From CAYHSR01 sp043821725 (lineage in GTDB: Bacteria > Patescibacteriota > Patescibacteriia > Magasanikbacterales > GWA2-37-8), in contig JBDRCM010000045.1 in the NCBI GenBank assembly GCA_043821725.1, forward strand, positions 1-13,691: a stretch of DNA of 13,691 nucleotides, given 5' to 3'. Shown here piece after piece: positions 1-6,409 of this stretch. Within the stretch, counting starts at the first letter, position 1, and every line of letters starts with the position of its first letter. The position numbers and the translations under genes are program-made. Below the pieces are notes generated by a model. The model did no database searches. It was not told where the DNA came from and worked only from the letters and a program-made list of their open reading frames with translations.

Positions 1-1005
1 GCTTCCTGAACTTAATACTTCCACTTGGTCGTCTATACCGTCAAGCCTTATAGCCGAACCAGACATTCCACTTACTCCGGCTTGAGGACATGATTGGGCT
101 ACGCATGTGGCGTGATTATTCAGACCAGAAGTATCAATAAAAGTGGTTGAGCTAGGTGATTCGTTTAGGTTTAAACTTAATAAATTTTCTAATACTGTAA
201 AACTATTAATCTCACTTTTTACAATATTACCAGCGCTATCTTGTGCTTCAATTTGCCAATAATATTTTATACCATTATCAAAAAATACTTCCTGAGTCAG
301 AATGTCTTTATTAAGAAAAAAATCATTATGTATTAAAGATTTAGTTGTTTTAGACACTATGGTTGAACTAGTCGAGGTAGTTATAGCAATATATGTATGA
401 TTACCTTCTAAAAGATTAGTGCTAGATGTACCAAAACGCATTTTATAATGAACTGCATCTCCTATGTCTGGATCACTACCTTGCCAAACAAATTCTGTTG
501 GCGAAGTATTGATTTCTCCTACTGGACTTAATAATGTTGGTTTATTTGGATTAGTGGCATTAATACCAGTATATGTAAAATTCCAAATATCACCTTCGTA
601 ATTCTTGCTATCTGCTCTTGCTCCTGCCTGCCAGTAATATGTCTGACCGGTCTGGAAATTGCCAATACTATATGGATAAGATACTTCCAGCCGTCTAGTA
701 CATGGATAATTTGTTGCAGAACCCGGCACACAAACTATAGTATCCATTGTGGGTTGCCAAGTCATGCTGTTGCTAGTTTTACCAAAATGTAAATGAAACA
801 TCATCCCATTGCTACTTGTAACTGTTCCTCCATCGTCAAACAAAAATTCTGTTGGAACATATGGAACATTACCAGTTAAATTTGGATTAGTCGGACTATA
901 GTACATACTAGTAGTACTAGCTTTGGTATTCAAGGTTAAAAGAAATGCCATACCAAAAATAACGGGTAATAAAAATAACCCTGATTTTTTATTATTCATA
1001 AGCAT
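1..1005 (-). CDS. Secreted FN3-like/LamG-domain surface protein, partial (C-terminus beyond left edge)
   Basis: An uninterrupted minus-strand frame of 335 codons enters the window at base 1, so the C-terminus is missing. Residues 1-29 form a signal peptide: Lys-rich start, hydrophobic stretch 9-25, likely cleavage after NTKA. Two beta-sandwich, fibronectin-III-like units follow, at about 34-148 and 154-272. Each ends in a YYWQ motif (123-126, 248-251); the second contains the DPDIGD and DSAGN motifs usual in such domains. From about 276 a LamG/concanavalin-like domain begins (IDTSGLNNHAT, then GSAIRLDGIDDQVEV). The protein is probably exported and displayed or released; LamG domains often bind glycans, but the ligand cannot be read here. 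ATG at 1005 gives MLMNNKK; the in-frame ATG at 999 is equally possible, and neither has a Shine-Dalgarno sequence. The family call is by motif style, not by database match. Confidence 0.85.
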   Translation of the reverse strand, partial: MLMNNKKSGLFLLPVIFGMAFLLTLNTKASTTSMYYSPTNPNLTGNVPYVPTEFLFDDGGTVTSSNGMMFHLHFGKTSNSMTWQPTMDTIVCVPGSATNYPCTRRLEVSYPYSIGNFQTGQTYYWQAGARADSKNYEGDIWNFTYTGINATNPNKPTLLSPVGEINTSPTEFVWQGSDPDIGDAVHYKMRFGTSSTNLLEGNHTYIAITTSTSSTIVSKTTKSLIHNDFFLNKDILTQEVFFDNGIKYYWQIEAQDSAGNIVKSEINSFTVLENLLSLNLNESPSSTTFIDTSGLNNHATCVAQSCPQAGVSGMSGSAIRLDGIDDQVEVLSSGS

Positions 1006-1019
1006 AATTTTATAAAATG

Positions 1020-1138
1020 AATTACCCCACAGCAGAGCTACGAGGTATCCAAATGTAGAAGATTTTTATTTTGAGAAACCGATGATTTCTCAAACTCTTC
1101 CTTGCATGGATACCCCGGAGCAAAGCTCCGAGGAATTA
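1020..1138. repeat. Long imperfect inverted repeat with inner hairpins in the ligA/LamG-gene gap
   Basis: The outer arms 1020-1050 and 1108-1137 are imperfect inverted copies: both carry AATT at the outside and GGTATCC/GGATACC at the inside, with scattered mismatches between. Inside lies a perfect 9-bp stem, TTTGAGAAA (1070-1078) with TTTCTCAAA (1086-1094), loop 7 nt. The right arm folds on itself as CGGAGC-AAA-GCTCCG (1116-1130). There is no U-tract, so it is a poor intrinsic terminator. It reads as a palindromic intergenic repeat that forms most of the leader of the downstream LamG gene. Confidence 0.7.
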
Positions 1139-1166
1139 GTTGATTAAATACAGTTCTACTATAGTA

Positions 1167-1195
1167 AGTAAAACACAAATTGTTATTTTTGTCAA
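1167..1195 (-). promoter_or_regulatory. Candidate promoter of the LamG-protein gene
   Basis: On the minus strand there is a perfect -35 TTGACA (1195-1190), a 17-nt spacer and a weak -10 TTTACT (1172-1167). A second -10-like TACTAT lies just downstream at 1166-1161. Transcription would start near 1160, giving a leader of about 155 nt that contains the inverted repeat. Confidence 0.45.
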
Positions 1196-1217
1196 GGGTT
1201 GGCCAAAGAATATGGTC

Positions 1218-3236
1218 TTACATTAAATTTAAAAATTGCTGTTCATCTAAAATTTTTACACCCAAAATCAAAGCTTTGTCATGTTTGTTACCAGAATTCT
1301 CCCCTGCCACCACATAATCAGTCTTTTTGCTCACTGAACCGCTGACATCACCGCCCAATCCGCGAATTTTCTCTTTGGCTTGGTCGCGAGTCAGCGAACT
1401 CAAACTTCCGGTTAAAACAAAAGTTTTTCCTGCAAATTTTGTATTTTTCAATTTACCATTTATTTTATGTATAACAACACCATTTCTAGCCAATTCAGCC
1501 ATAAAATCTTGTTTTTCTTTATCAGAAAAATACAAATGAATTGATTGGGCCACTTGTGGACCGACATCTTGAATTTTAGCCAAATCTTCAGCACCAGCTG
1601 TCATTAATTTATCTAAACTGCCAAACTCTTGAGCCAAAGCAACAGCTGTTTCCTCACCCACATGACGAATGCCCAAAGAATAAACAAAGCACGCTAAATT
1701 TATTCTTTTTGAATTATCAATGGCTTTAATCAAATTTTCAGCTGATTTTTCCGCAAAACGCTCCAATGGCTGCAAATCTCCCATGCTTAAAATAAACAAA
1801 TCAGCAGGGCTCTTAATCAAGCCTTCATTTAATAGTTGTTCAACTATTTTTTTGCCCAAACCATCAATATTAAAAGCTTTTTTGGATACAAAATGTATAA
1901 TTTGTTTCAATTCTTGCGCATAACATTTGGAATTTACACAAAACAATCCTGCTGAAACTTGCTGTTTTTTATCCACTATTTCTTGTCTTTTCACTTCTGA
2001 ATGACAAATTGGGCAGGTTTTTGGCTCTGCCACTGATTTCTCTCTGCCTGTGCGCATCTTATCCAAAACTCGCACCACCTTGGGAATAATATCTCCTGCT
2101 TTTTCCACCACCACTGTATCCCCTATTTTTACGCCCAAACGCTTGATTTCATCAAAATTATGCAAAGTGGCATGCGTAACCGTGGTTCCGGCCAACTTAA
2201 CCGGTTCCATCAAGGCCACCGGAGTCAGAGCGCCGGTTCGACCAACTTGCACATAAATATCTTTAATCTTGGTGGTGGATTGTTCTGCCGGAAACTTAAA
2301 AGCAATGGCCCATCTTGGAGCTTTGCCAGTGTATCCCAAAATATCTTGATATTTTTTTTGATTTACTTTCACTACCACGCCGTCAATCCAAAATGGCTGT
2401 GAATTTTTGCCTTTCTGCCATTTGGCATGAAAATCCATAATTTGTTTAATTGTCTTACAAACCAGCCAATTTTGATCAGTCTTAAAACCAAGCTTCCCTA
2501 ATTTTTCTAATTCTTGAGCTTGCGTGGCAGGAATATCTCCTGCTGAAATATCATAAACAGTTAAATCCAGCTTGCGCTCGGCCACAATCTTTGAATCCAG
2601 CTGTCTGATAGTGCCTGCGGCTGCATTGCGCGGATTTGCAAACAATGGCTGTTGATCTTTTTCTCTTTGTTCATTTAGGTCGTCAAAATGCTCGCGATCC
2701 ATCCAAATCTCCCCTTCAGCCACAATATCTATCTTATCCGACAAATTAACAGGCGCAGATAATATGGTTTTTATGTTTTGAGTTACATCCTCTCCAATTT
2801 TACCGTCCCCGCGCGTGGCCGCGGTTTTCAGCCTGCCCTTTTCATAAGTCAAGACAACATGCAAGCCATCAATTTTCAACTCGCAAGTATAATCCAAATC
2901 TTTAGGCCGATGACCCAATTCTTTTTCTAAAAATCGCAGAATCCTTTTATGCCAATCTTCCATATCATTCTGATTAAAGGCATCATTAAAAGACCACTGC
3001 ATCACAGAGTGCTCTATTTTTTCAAACTTATCCAAAGGCTGGCCAGCCACTCTTTGAGTAGGCGAATCAGTCGTAATTAATTCTGGGTGTGCCAGCTCAA
3101 TCTTGCACAGTTCGTTCATCAATCCATCATACATGCTATCAGTCACTTCTGGGTCATTCAAAACATGATAACGATGACGCAACTCATCAATCTGTACTCT
3201 AAGTTTTTTAACATGATCTTTTAAATCTTCAGACAT
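1218..3236 (-). CDS. ligA: NAD-dependent DNA ligase LigA
   Basis: Joins nicks in duplex DNA using NAD+ (Okazaki fragments, excision repair). At 672 aa it has the normal LigA length and all domains: N-terminal Ia domain (YDGLMNEL), adenylation domain with catalytic lysine 121 in the LKIDG motif, TRGDG, and IDGVVVKV; OB fold (GRTGALTPVA); four-cysteine zinc finger (Cys408, 411, 433, 438); helix-hairpin-helix region; and BRCT domain from about 601. No catalytic residue appears lost. I chose ATG 3236, 10 nt after the pilD stop. A TTG at 3263 would add nine residues and overlap pilD by 17 nt; neither start has a good ribosome binding site. It is the second gene of a pilD-ligA transcription unit, an unusual pairing of pilus processing with replication. 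Confidence 0.97.
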   Translation of the reverse strand: MSEDLKDHVKKLRVQIDELRHRYHVLNDPEVTDSMYDGLMNELCKIELAHPELITTDSPTQRVAGQPLDKFEKIEHSVMQWSFNDAFNQNDMEDWHKRILRFLEKELGHRPKDLDYTCELKIDGLHVVLTYEKGRLKTAATRGDGKIGEDVTQNIKTILSAPVNLSDKIDIVAEGEIWMDREHFDDLNEQREKDQQPLFANPRNAAAGTIRQLDSKIVAERKLDLTVYDISAGDIPATQAQELEKLGKLGFKTDQNWLVCKTIKQIMDFHAKWQKGKNSQPFWIDGVVVKVNQKKYQDILGYTGKAPRWAIAFKFPAEQSTTKIKDIYVQVGRTGALTPVALMEPVKLAGTTVTHATLHNFDEIKRLGVKIGDTVVVEKAGDIIPKVVRVLDKMRTGREKSVAEPKTCPICHSEVKRQEIVDKKQQVSAGLFCVNSKCYAQELKQIIHFVSKKAFNIDGLGKKIVEQLLNEGLIKSPADLFILSMGDLQPLERFAEKSAENLIKAIDNSKRINLACFVYSLGIRHVGEETAVALAQEFGSLDKLMTAGAEDLAKIQDVGPQVAQSIHLYFSDKEKQDFMAELARNGVVIHKINGKLKNTKFAGKTFVLTGSLSSLTRDQAKEKIRGLGGDVSGSVSKKTDYVVAGENSGNKHDKALILGVKILDEQQFLNLM

Positions 3237-3246
3237 GACGATTTTT

Positions 3247-4056
3247 TTATCTAATAAGCCCAATATACCAATTTATCACCTCTTGAGCATAAAACATAGA
3301 AAACATAGTAGCCACAGCCAAAAATGTTCCAAAAGGTATTTGCGACTTCATGTTTTTACGGCTGAATGCAAGCAGTAAAACGCATACAATGGCGCCACTT
3401 ACATATGCGATAATCAAAGCAACCAAAACACCTGGCCAGCCAAGCCAAACCCCCATCATAAGCCCCATTCTAACATCACCGCCACCAATCCATTTTCCCT
3501 TTGAAATAATATACTGTAAGAAGAAAAAACCTCCACCTAACAGAGATGACAACAAAATATGATTTGGACAATGATTAACACATAGTATAGTGTATAAACA
3601 ACCACCAGCCACGCCAATCCAAATTATCTCGCTTGGAATAATTTTATACAAAAAATCAAAAATAAAAATCACTAATAATATTCCGATAAAAAATACATCG
3701 CGATTATAGTTCAAAAAATTAAAACTGCTGGAATTTAAATGATACCATGTGATAAATAAAAAAAGTAAAGCTGTTCCAAGCTCTACCCATAAAAAATGAG
3801 ACGGAATATGTTTCCTGCAAGTACGGCATTTTCCGCGTAATATCAAATAACTGAAAACCGGAACATTTTCATACCAGTTTAATTGACGACGGCATGCCGG
3901 ACAAATACTGCGCCCTCGCGATATTCTGATATTTTCATGCCTGCGCCAAATCCATGAGTTTAAAAAACTGCCAAAACTAAGACCGAATATGGAAATAACG
4001 ATATATAAAAATCCTCCCAAGTCGCGGTAAACTTGATTGTCCATATTATAACACAT
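3247..4056 (-). CDS. pilD: Type IV prepilin peptidase (A24 family, PilD-like)
   Basis: Inner-membrane aspartyl protease that cleaves the short leader of type IV prepilins and usually N-methylates the new N-terminus; the pilin encoded just upstream is its obvious substrate. It shows the early FGSFLN motif (28-33), a cytoplasmic zinc-ribbon loop with two CxxC pairs (Cys52/55 and 77/80) as in full-length PilD, many hydrophobic helices, and the two catalytic aspartates: Asp134 and Asp194, the latter in GGGD. 269 aa is the usual length. Start: ATG 4056 was used; an in-frame ATG at 4044 is possible and would give a leader closer to the family norm. The gene has its own promoter behind the pilin terminator and runs into ligA. 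Confidence 0.95.
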   Translation of the reverse strand: MCYNMDNQVYRDLGGFLYIVISIFGLSFGSFLNSWIWRRHENIRISRGRSICPACRRQLNWYENVPVFSYLILRGKCRTCRKHIPSHFLWVELGTALLFLFITWYHLNSSSFNFLNYNRDVFFIGILLVIFIFDFLYKIIPSEIIWIGVAGGCLYTILCVNHCPNHILLSSLLGGGFFFLQYIISKGKWIGGGDVRMGLMMGVWLGWPGVLVALIIAYVSGAIVCVLLLAFSRKNMKSQIPFGTFLAVATMFSMFYAQEVINWYIGLIR

Positions 4057-4078
4057 TAAAACAATTTGTTATATTACC

Positions 4079-4106
4079 AGTATAGCACATCCAAGCCTTC
4101 TTTCAA
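4079..4106 (-). promoter_or_regulatory. Candidate pilD-ligA promoter, extended -10
   Basis: On the minus strand: -35 TTGAAA (4106-4101), 16-nt spacer, -10 TATACT (4084-4079) preceded by TGC, an extended -10. The start would be near 4072, about 16 nt before the pilD ATG at 4056. It lies directly downstream of the pilin terminator, which fits a new transcription unit. Confidence 0.6.
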
Positions 4107-4109
4107 GAG

Positions 4110-4118
4110 TTATCCACA
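4110..4118 (+). promoter_or_regulatory. Exact DnaA box (TTATCCACA) upstream of pilD promoter
   Basis: Nine bases match the consensus DnaA box TTATNCACA. The box ends 3 nt from the -35 of the pilD-ligA promoter and overlaps the last base of the pilin terminator's U-tract. It is a sequence match only; binding is inferred. Confidence 0.5.
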
Positions 4119-4160
4119 AACAAAAACCTCCCCACTCCAATATAAATCGGAACAAGGAGG
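4118..4160 (-). terminator. Intrinsic terminator after the pilin gene
   Basis: In minus-strand RNA, CCUCC (4160-4156) pairs with GGAGG (4131-4127), and the next seven bases on each side also pair through GU wobbles plus UA and two CG pairs, giving a stem of about 12 bp with an AU-rich loop. A TTTTTGTTT tract follows (4126-4118). It ends the pilM-response regulator-pilin unit. Confidence 0.75.
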
Positions 4161-4187
4161 CTTAAGATTTAGTCAAATATTGAGATG

Positions 4188-4610
4188 TTAGTCGGCAATA
4201 CCTGATGGGCTTGCAACAACCGTACCGCTGAATCCACTCATATTACCTTCCAATTCTGCTACCAAAGTATAAGTAGTGCTAGCTCCGGTATATACATAAG
4301 TATTACTTCTAGGATCAGATGGGACTTGGCCCATATAAGGATTTGCACATCCAGTAGCGGCCCAACCGTTTGAATTTAAGCATCCGTAACTGCCTGTGCC
4401 TAAAGTTGAACTAGCTCCGGCTGGATATTCATTATTGTCAGTATAATAAAGTTCTAAAGCAGTTTGCACTTGCTTCACATCAGACAAGCGCTTTGAATCA
4501 CGCGCTTTTACTCTTGCGCTTCCCAAGGCTACTACTGCCAATGTTGATAATAAACCAATAATGGCGATTACTACCAATAACTCAATTAAAGTAAAACCTC
4601 TTTTGTTCAT
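4188..4610 (-). CDS. Type IV pilin / GspG-like pseudopilin
   Basis: Structural subunit of a type IV pilus or pseudopilus. The N-terminus is a textbook class III signal: short basic leader MNKRG, cleavage before Phe6, then FTLIELLVVIAIIG with the essential glutamate at mature position 5, followed by the long hydrophobic helix. The 140-aa protein has a polar alpha-1 tail (ALELYYTDNNEYPAG), a Cys77/Cys88 pair that may form a disulfide, and a PSDPRSNTYVY stretch resembling the calcium-site region of GspG-type major pseudopilins. Ser, Thr and Gly are abundant, as in many CPR pilins. It has the only strong Shine-Dalgarno sequence in the window, which suggests high expression, and is followed by an intrinsic terminator. 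The leader would be processed by the PilD encoded next. Whether it is the major or a minor subunit cannot be told. Confidence 0.93.
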   Translation of the reverse strand: MNKRGFTLIELLVVIAIIGLLSTLAVVALGSARVKARDSKRLSDVKQVQTALELYYTDNNEYPAGASSTLGTGSYGCLNSNGWAATGCANPYMGQVPSDPRSNTYVYTGASTTYTLVAELEGNMSGFSGTVVASPSGIAD

Positions 4611-4614
4611 ATAT

Positions 4615-4623
4615 TCACCCCCT
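4615..4623 (-). promoter_or_regulatory. Strong ribosome binding site of the pilin gene
   Basis: AGGGGGTGA on the minus strand, 4 nt from the ATG (about 6 nt counted from the G-rich core), pairs well with the 16S anti-SD CACCUCC. Other genes of the window lack comparable sites, so this one both fixes the start and hints at high translation. Confidence 0.8.
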
Positions 4624-4644
4624 CTCTTTTGTAATTCATATTTT

Positions 4645-5037
4645 TTAAATTTTCAATACTTTTCTAACCTTTTCCACGACTTCAGAAGGCTTAAAATGTA
4701 TCTTGATTAAATAATCTTCAGCGCCCATCTCAATCCCCTTTTCCACATCATCTTTTTGACCTAGATTAGTCAACAGAATAACCGGTATATCTTTAACAGC
4801 CGGGTCGGCCTTCAAAGCCTTAAGCACTGCAAACCCGTCTAATTTCGGCAAAAGAATATCCAGTAAAATTATATCAGGCTGTTTCTTTTTAGCGTCAACC
4901 AAACCTTTTTCTCCATTATCAGATACAGATATTTTAAAACCCTCGACTTCAAATTTCTTTTTATAAATACCGGCTAAAAAGATATCGTCCTCAACCAAAA
5001 GCACATTCTTTTTGTCTGCATTCTTCTTCTTGGGCAT
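4645..5037 (-). CDS. CheY-like single-domain response regulator
   Basis: A stand-alone receiver domain of 130 aa with no output domain. The acidic pocket is Glu16-Asp17-Asp18, the phospho-acceptor Asp60 (in LLDILLPKLDG), the switch Thr90 (LLTN) and the conserved Lys112. The cis-proline that normally follows this lysine is replaced by Ile (IKIHFKP). The N-terminus is Lys-rich. Sitting between pilM and the pilin gene, it probably regulates pilus assembly or motor function by protein contact, as CheY/PilG/PilH-like proteins do; the partner kinase is not in this window. It is 34 nt upstream of the pilin start and 60 nt after pilM, so likely co-transcribed. The start at 5037 has no clear ribosome binding site. 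Confidence 0.92.
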   Translation of the reverse strand: MPKKKNADKKNVLLVEDDIFLAGIYKKKFEVEGFKISVSDNGEKGLVDAKKKQPDIILLDILLPKLDGFAVLKALKADPAVKDIPVILLTNLGQKDDVEKGIEMGAEDYLIKIHFKPSEVVEKVRKVLKI

Positions 5038-5061
5038 AAAACTTAATTTTAATATTTAAGG

Positions 5062-5092
5062 TTGTCATGCTGAAGCTGTTTCAATATGACAA
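5062..5092. repeat. Small palindromic repeat in the pilM-response regulator gap
   Basis: TTGTCAT (5062-5068) and ATGACAA (5086-5092) form a perfect 7-bp stem; TGAA/TTCA (5071-5074, 5080-5083) extends it beyond a 2x2 internal loop. From memory it resembles a degenerate copy of the widespread intergenic repeat that reads GTCATGCTGAAC..GTTTCAGCATC. Without a U-tract it is unlikely to stop transcription; it may be an mRNA-processing or stability hairpin. Confidence 0.6.
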
Positions 5093-5097
5093 TATTA

Positions 5098-6270
5098 TTA
5101 TACCATATTCCTTAATGCAAGGCCAATAGCCACTGACATGCAAGGACCTATCTCGTGCAATACTGGCTTAAGCCCTTGCTGGCACACCACTCTGGCCCAT
5201 GGATCTCCTATATAACATTTGATTTTAAACTTATCAGATATATAGTCAGTCAGATACGGTAAAAAAGCGGTTCCGCCGGTAAGAATAATTTTTTCTACTT
5301 TTTTATCAACATTTCCAATCTGGCGTAAATACAGATCCAGGCTGATCTCTATTTCTTTTACAATAGGTTCGGCAATTGGCATTAATATTTCTAATAACTT
5401 TTGACGGCTTAATTCCATGGCCGAAGATTGTCCGGAATGATAATTAAATAAATCACGCTTAATTTGATCTACATACTCGTCTTCTATATTCAAAATATTT
5501 TGTATAATCTTATCAGCCTTATTGCCTCCAAAATCTATGCTCTGATTTGTAACCGGCATGGATTGGTCTATTATAAAAAAATTAGTTCTTTCCGCGCCAA
5601 TATCAACTAGCAAATTGACGGAATTGTCACGCCCCACCAAACTGCGCGTCAGGGCTGATGATTCAGGTTCTAAAGCCTCCAACAAAAGGCCGGCTCTTTG
5701 AAAAACTTTTGAATAAAAACTAATCAAAGTGTTGGGCACGGCATTAACCACTATCCTCTGGTCTTTCTGTTTTTCATGCTTATCAACCTTGTTTAATGGT
5801 TGATAATCCAAAGACATATCTTCTAAAGGCAATAGAATAAACTTTTTAACTTCAGCCCTAACAAACTCTTGTAATTCTTCTGCTTTGTTTGTGACCGGAA
5901 CCGTAACCACGGCATGAAAAACCGAAGAAACAGGCAAGCTGACAACAGCCTTTTTTGTGGATGTCCGGCTAGCCTTGCATAAGCCCTTAAGCTGGTTGGC
6001 ATAATCTTGAATTTTCCTTTCATCTATTTTTTCTTTTTCTAAATTTGCCGTCTGTTTCTCATTATAGTCTGGATCGTCTTTCAAATTAATTGTAAAACTG
6101 CCCACCTTGTTCAAAGACTGATGCTGGGTTAAATTATGGATATCATGTTTTTCAATTGTCATCCCGTATGTAAACAAGACAGGCCTTGCTTTCTGGCGCT
6201 GTAACTCTACCAACTTAACCCCGCTGGCGCCAATGTCAACTCCCAAATATGAATCAGACTTAAAAAACAT
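5098..6270 (-). CDS. pilM: Type IV pilus assembly protein PilM (actin-like ATPase)
   Basis: Cytoplasmic actin/FtsA-fold protein that nucleates the pilus alignment subcomplex with PilN and PilO and links it to the motor ATPases. With the start at ATG 6270 it has 390 aa. ATP-site signatures are visible in order: phosphate-1 motif VDIGASG (11-17), phosphate-2 motif VDIGAERTN (222-230) and adenosine motif LTGG (330-333). A charged stretch at about 46-84, inserted before the SLPVSSVF strand, makes it somewhat longer than typical PilM (about 350 aa). A TTG start at 6291 is possible but adds a non-conserved hydrophobic tail. It heads the pilM-response regulator-pilin unit from its own divergent promoter. 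pilN, pilO, pilB, pilT and pilC are not in this window. Confidence 0.92.
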   Translation of the reverse strand: MFFKSDSYLGVDIGASGVKLVELQRQKARPVLFTYGMTIEKHDIHNLTQHQSLNKVGSFTINLKDDPDYNEKQTANLEKEKIDERKIQDYANQLKGLCKASRTSTKKAVVSLPVSSVFHAVVTVPVTNKAEELQEFVRAEVKKFILLPLEDMSLDYQPLNKVDKHEKQKDQRIVVNAVPNTLISFYSKVFQRAGLLLEALEPESSALTRSLVGRDNSVNLLVDIGAERTNFFIIDQSMPVTNQSIDFGGNKADKIIQNILNIEDEYVDQIKRDLFNYHSGQSSAMELSRQKLLEILMPIAEPIVKEIEISLDLYLRQIGNVDKKVEKIILTGGTAFLPYLTDYISDKFKIKCYIGDPWARVVCQQGLKPVLHEIGPCMSVAIGLALRNMV

Positions 6271-6318
6271 AAAAAATATTATCTCTATCAAAATGACTTA
6301 GATTTACTATGCTTCTCT

Positions 6319-6348
6319 ATTATACCAAAAAAATCATTAACATGACAT
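6319..6348 (-). promoter_or_regulatory. Candidate pilM promoter
   Basis: On the minus strand: perfect -10 TATAAT (6324-6319), 18-nt spacer and a weak -35 ATGTCA (6348-6343, 4 of 6). The start would be near 6312, about 40 nt before the ATG at 6270. It is divergent from the cysS promoter within the same 139-nt gap. Confidence 0.55.
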
Positions 6349-6355
6349 GTTTGTA

Positions 6356-6384
6356 TTGATAACTGTGGATAAATAGGGTAAAAT
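6356..6384 (+). promoter_or_regulatory. Candidate cysS promoter
   Basis: -35 TTGATA (6356-6361), exact 17-nt spacer, -10 TAAAAT (6379-6384); five of six matches in each box. The predicted start near 6391 lies about 19 nt before the cysS ATG. The spacer holds an exact DnaA box. Confidence 0.65.
6364..6372 (-). promoter_or_regulatory. Exact DnaA box inside the cysS promoter spacer
   Basis: TGTGGATAA on the plus strand is the reverse complement of TTATCCACA. It lies wholly between the -35 and -10 boxes, where a bound protein would be expected to block RNA polymerase. Binding is inferred from the match only. Confidence 0.5.
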
Positions 6385-6409
6385 AGTTAAGAGATAATTA
6401 AAAAATCCT

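Noticed and set aside
528..731. A 67-codon minus-strand frame in the leftmost kilobase.
   Set aside because: It is a different frame of the longer partial LamG-protein gene, which has a signal peptide and domain motifs.
1116..1130. CGGAGC/GCTCCG hairpin as a ligA terminator.
   Set aside because: No U-tract follows on the minus strand, and it belongs to the larger inverted repeat.
2160..2402. An 80-codon plus-strand frame within ligA.
   Set aside because: It lies entirely inside a clearly coding, full-length ligA on the other strand and shows no domain or start signal of its own.
3994..4018. A strong internal Shine-Dalgarno (GGGAGGA, 4018-4012) in pilD, 9 nt before an ATC codon that would begin a protein closer to the typical PilD N-terminus.
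   Set aside because: ATC is an extremely rare start, and the GGGAGGA encodes LGG in a frame that already has upstream ATGs; probably coincidence.
4110..6372. A replication origin between the two intergenic DnaA boxes.
   Set aside because: The boxes are over 2 kb apart, with no box cluster, no AT-rich unwinding element, and no dnaA or dnaN nearby.
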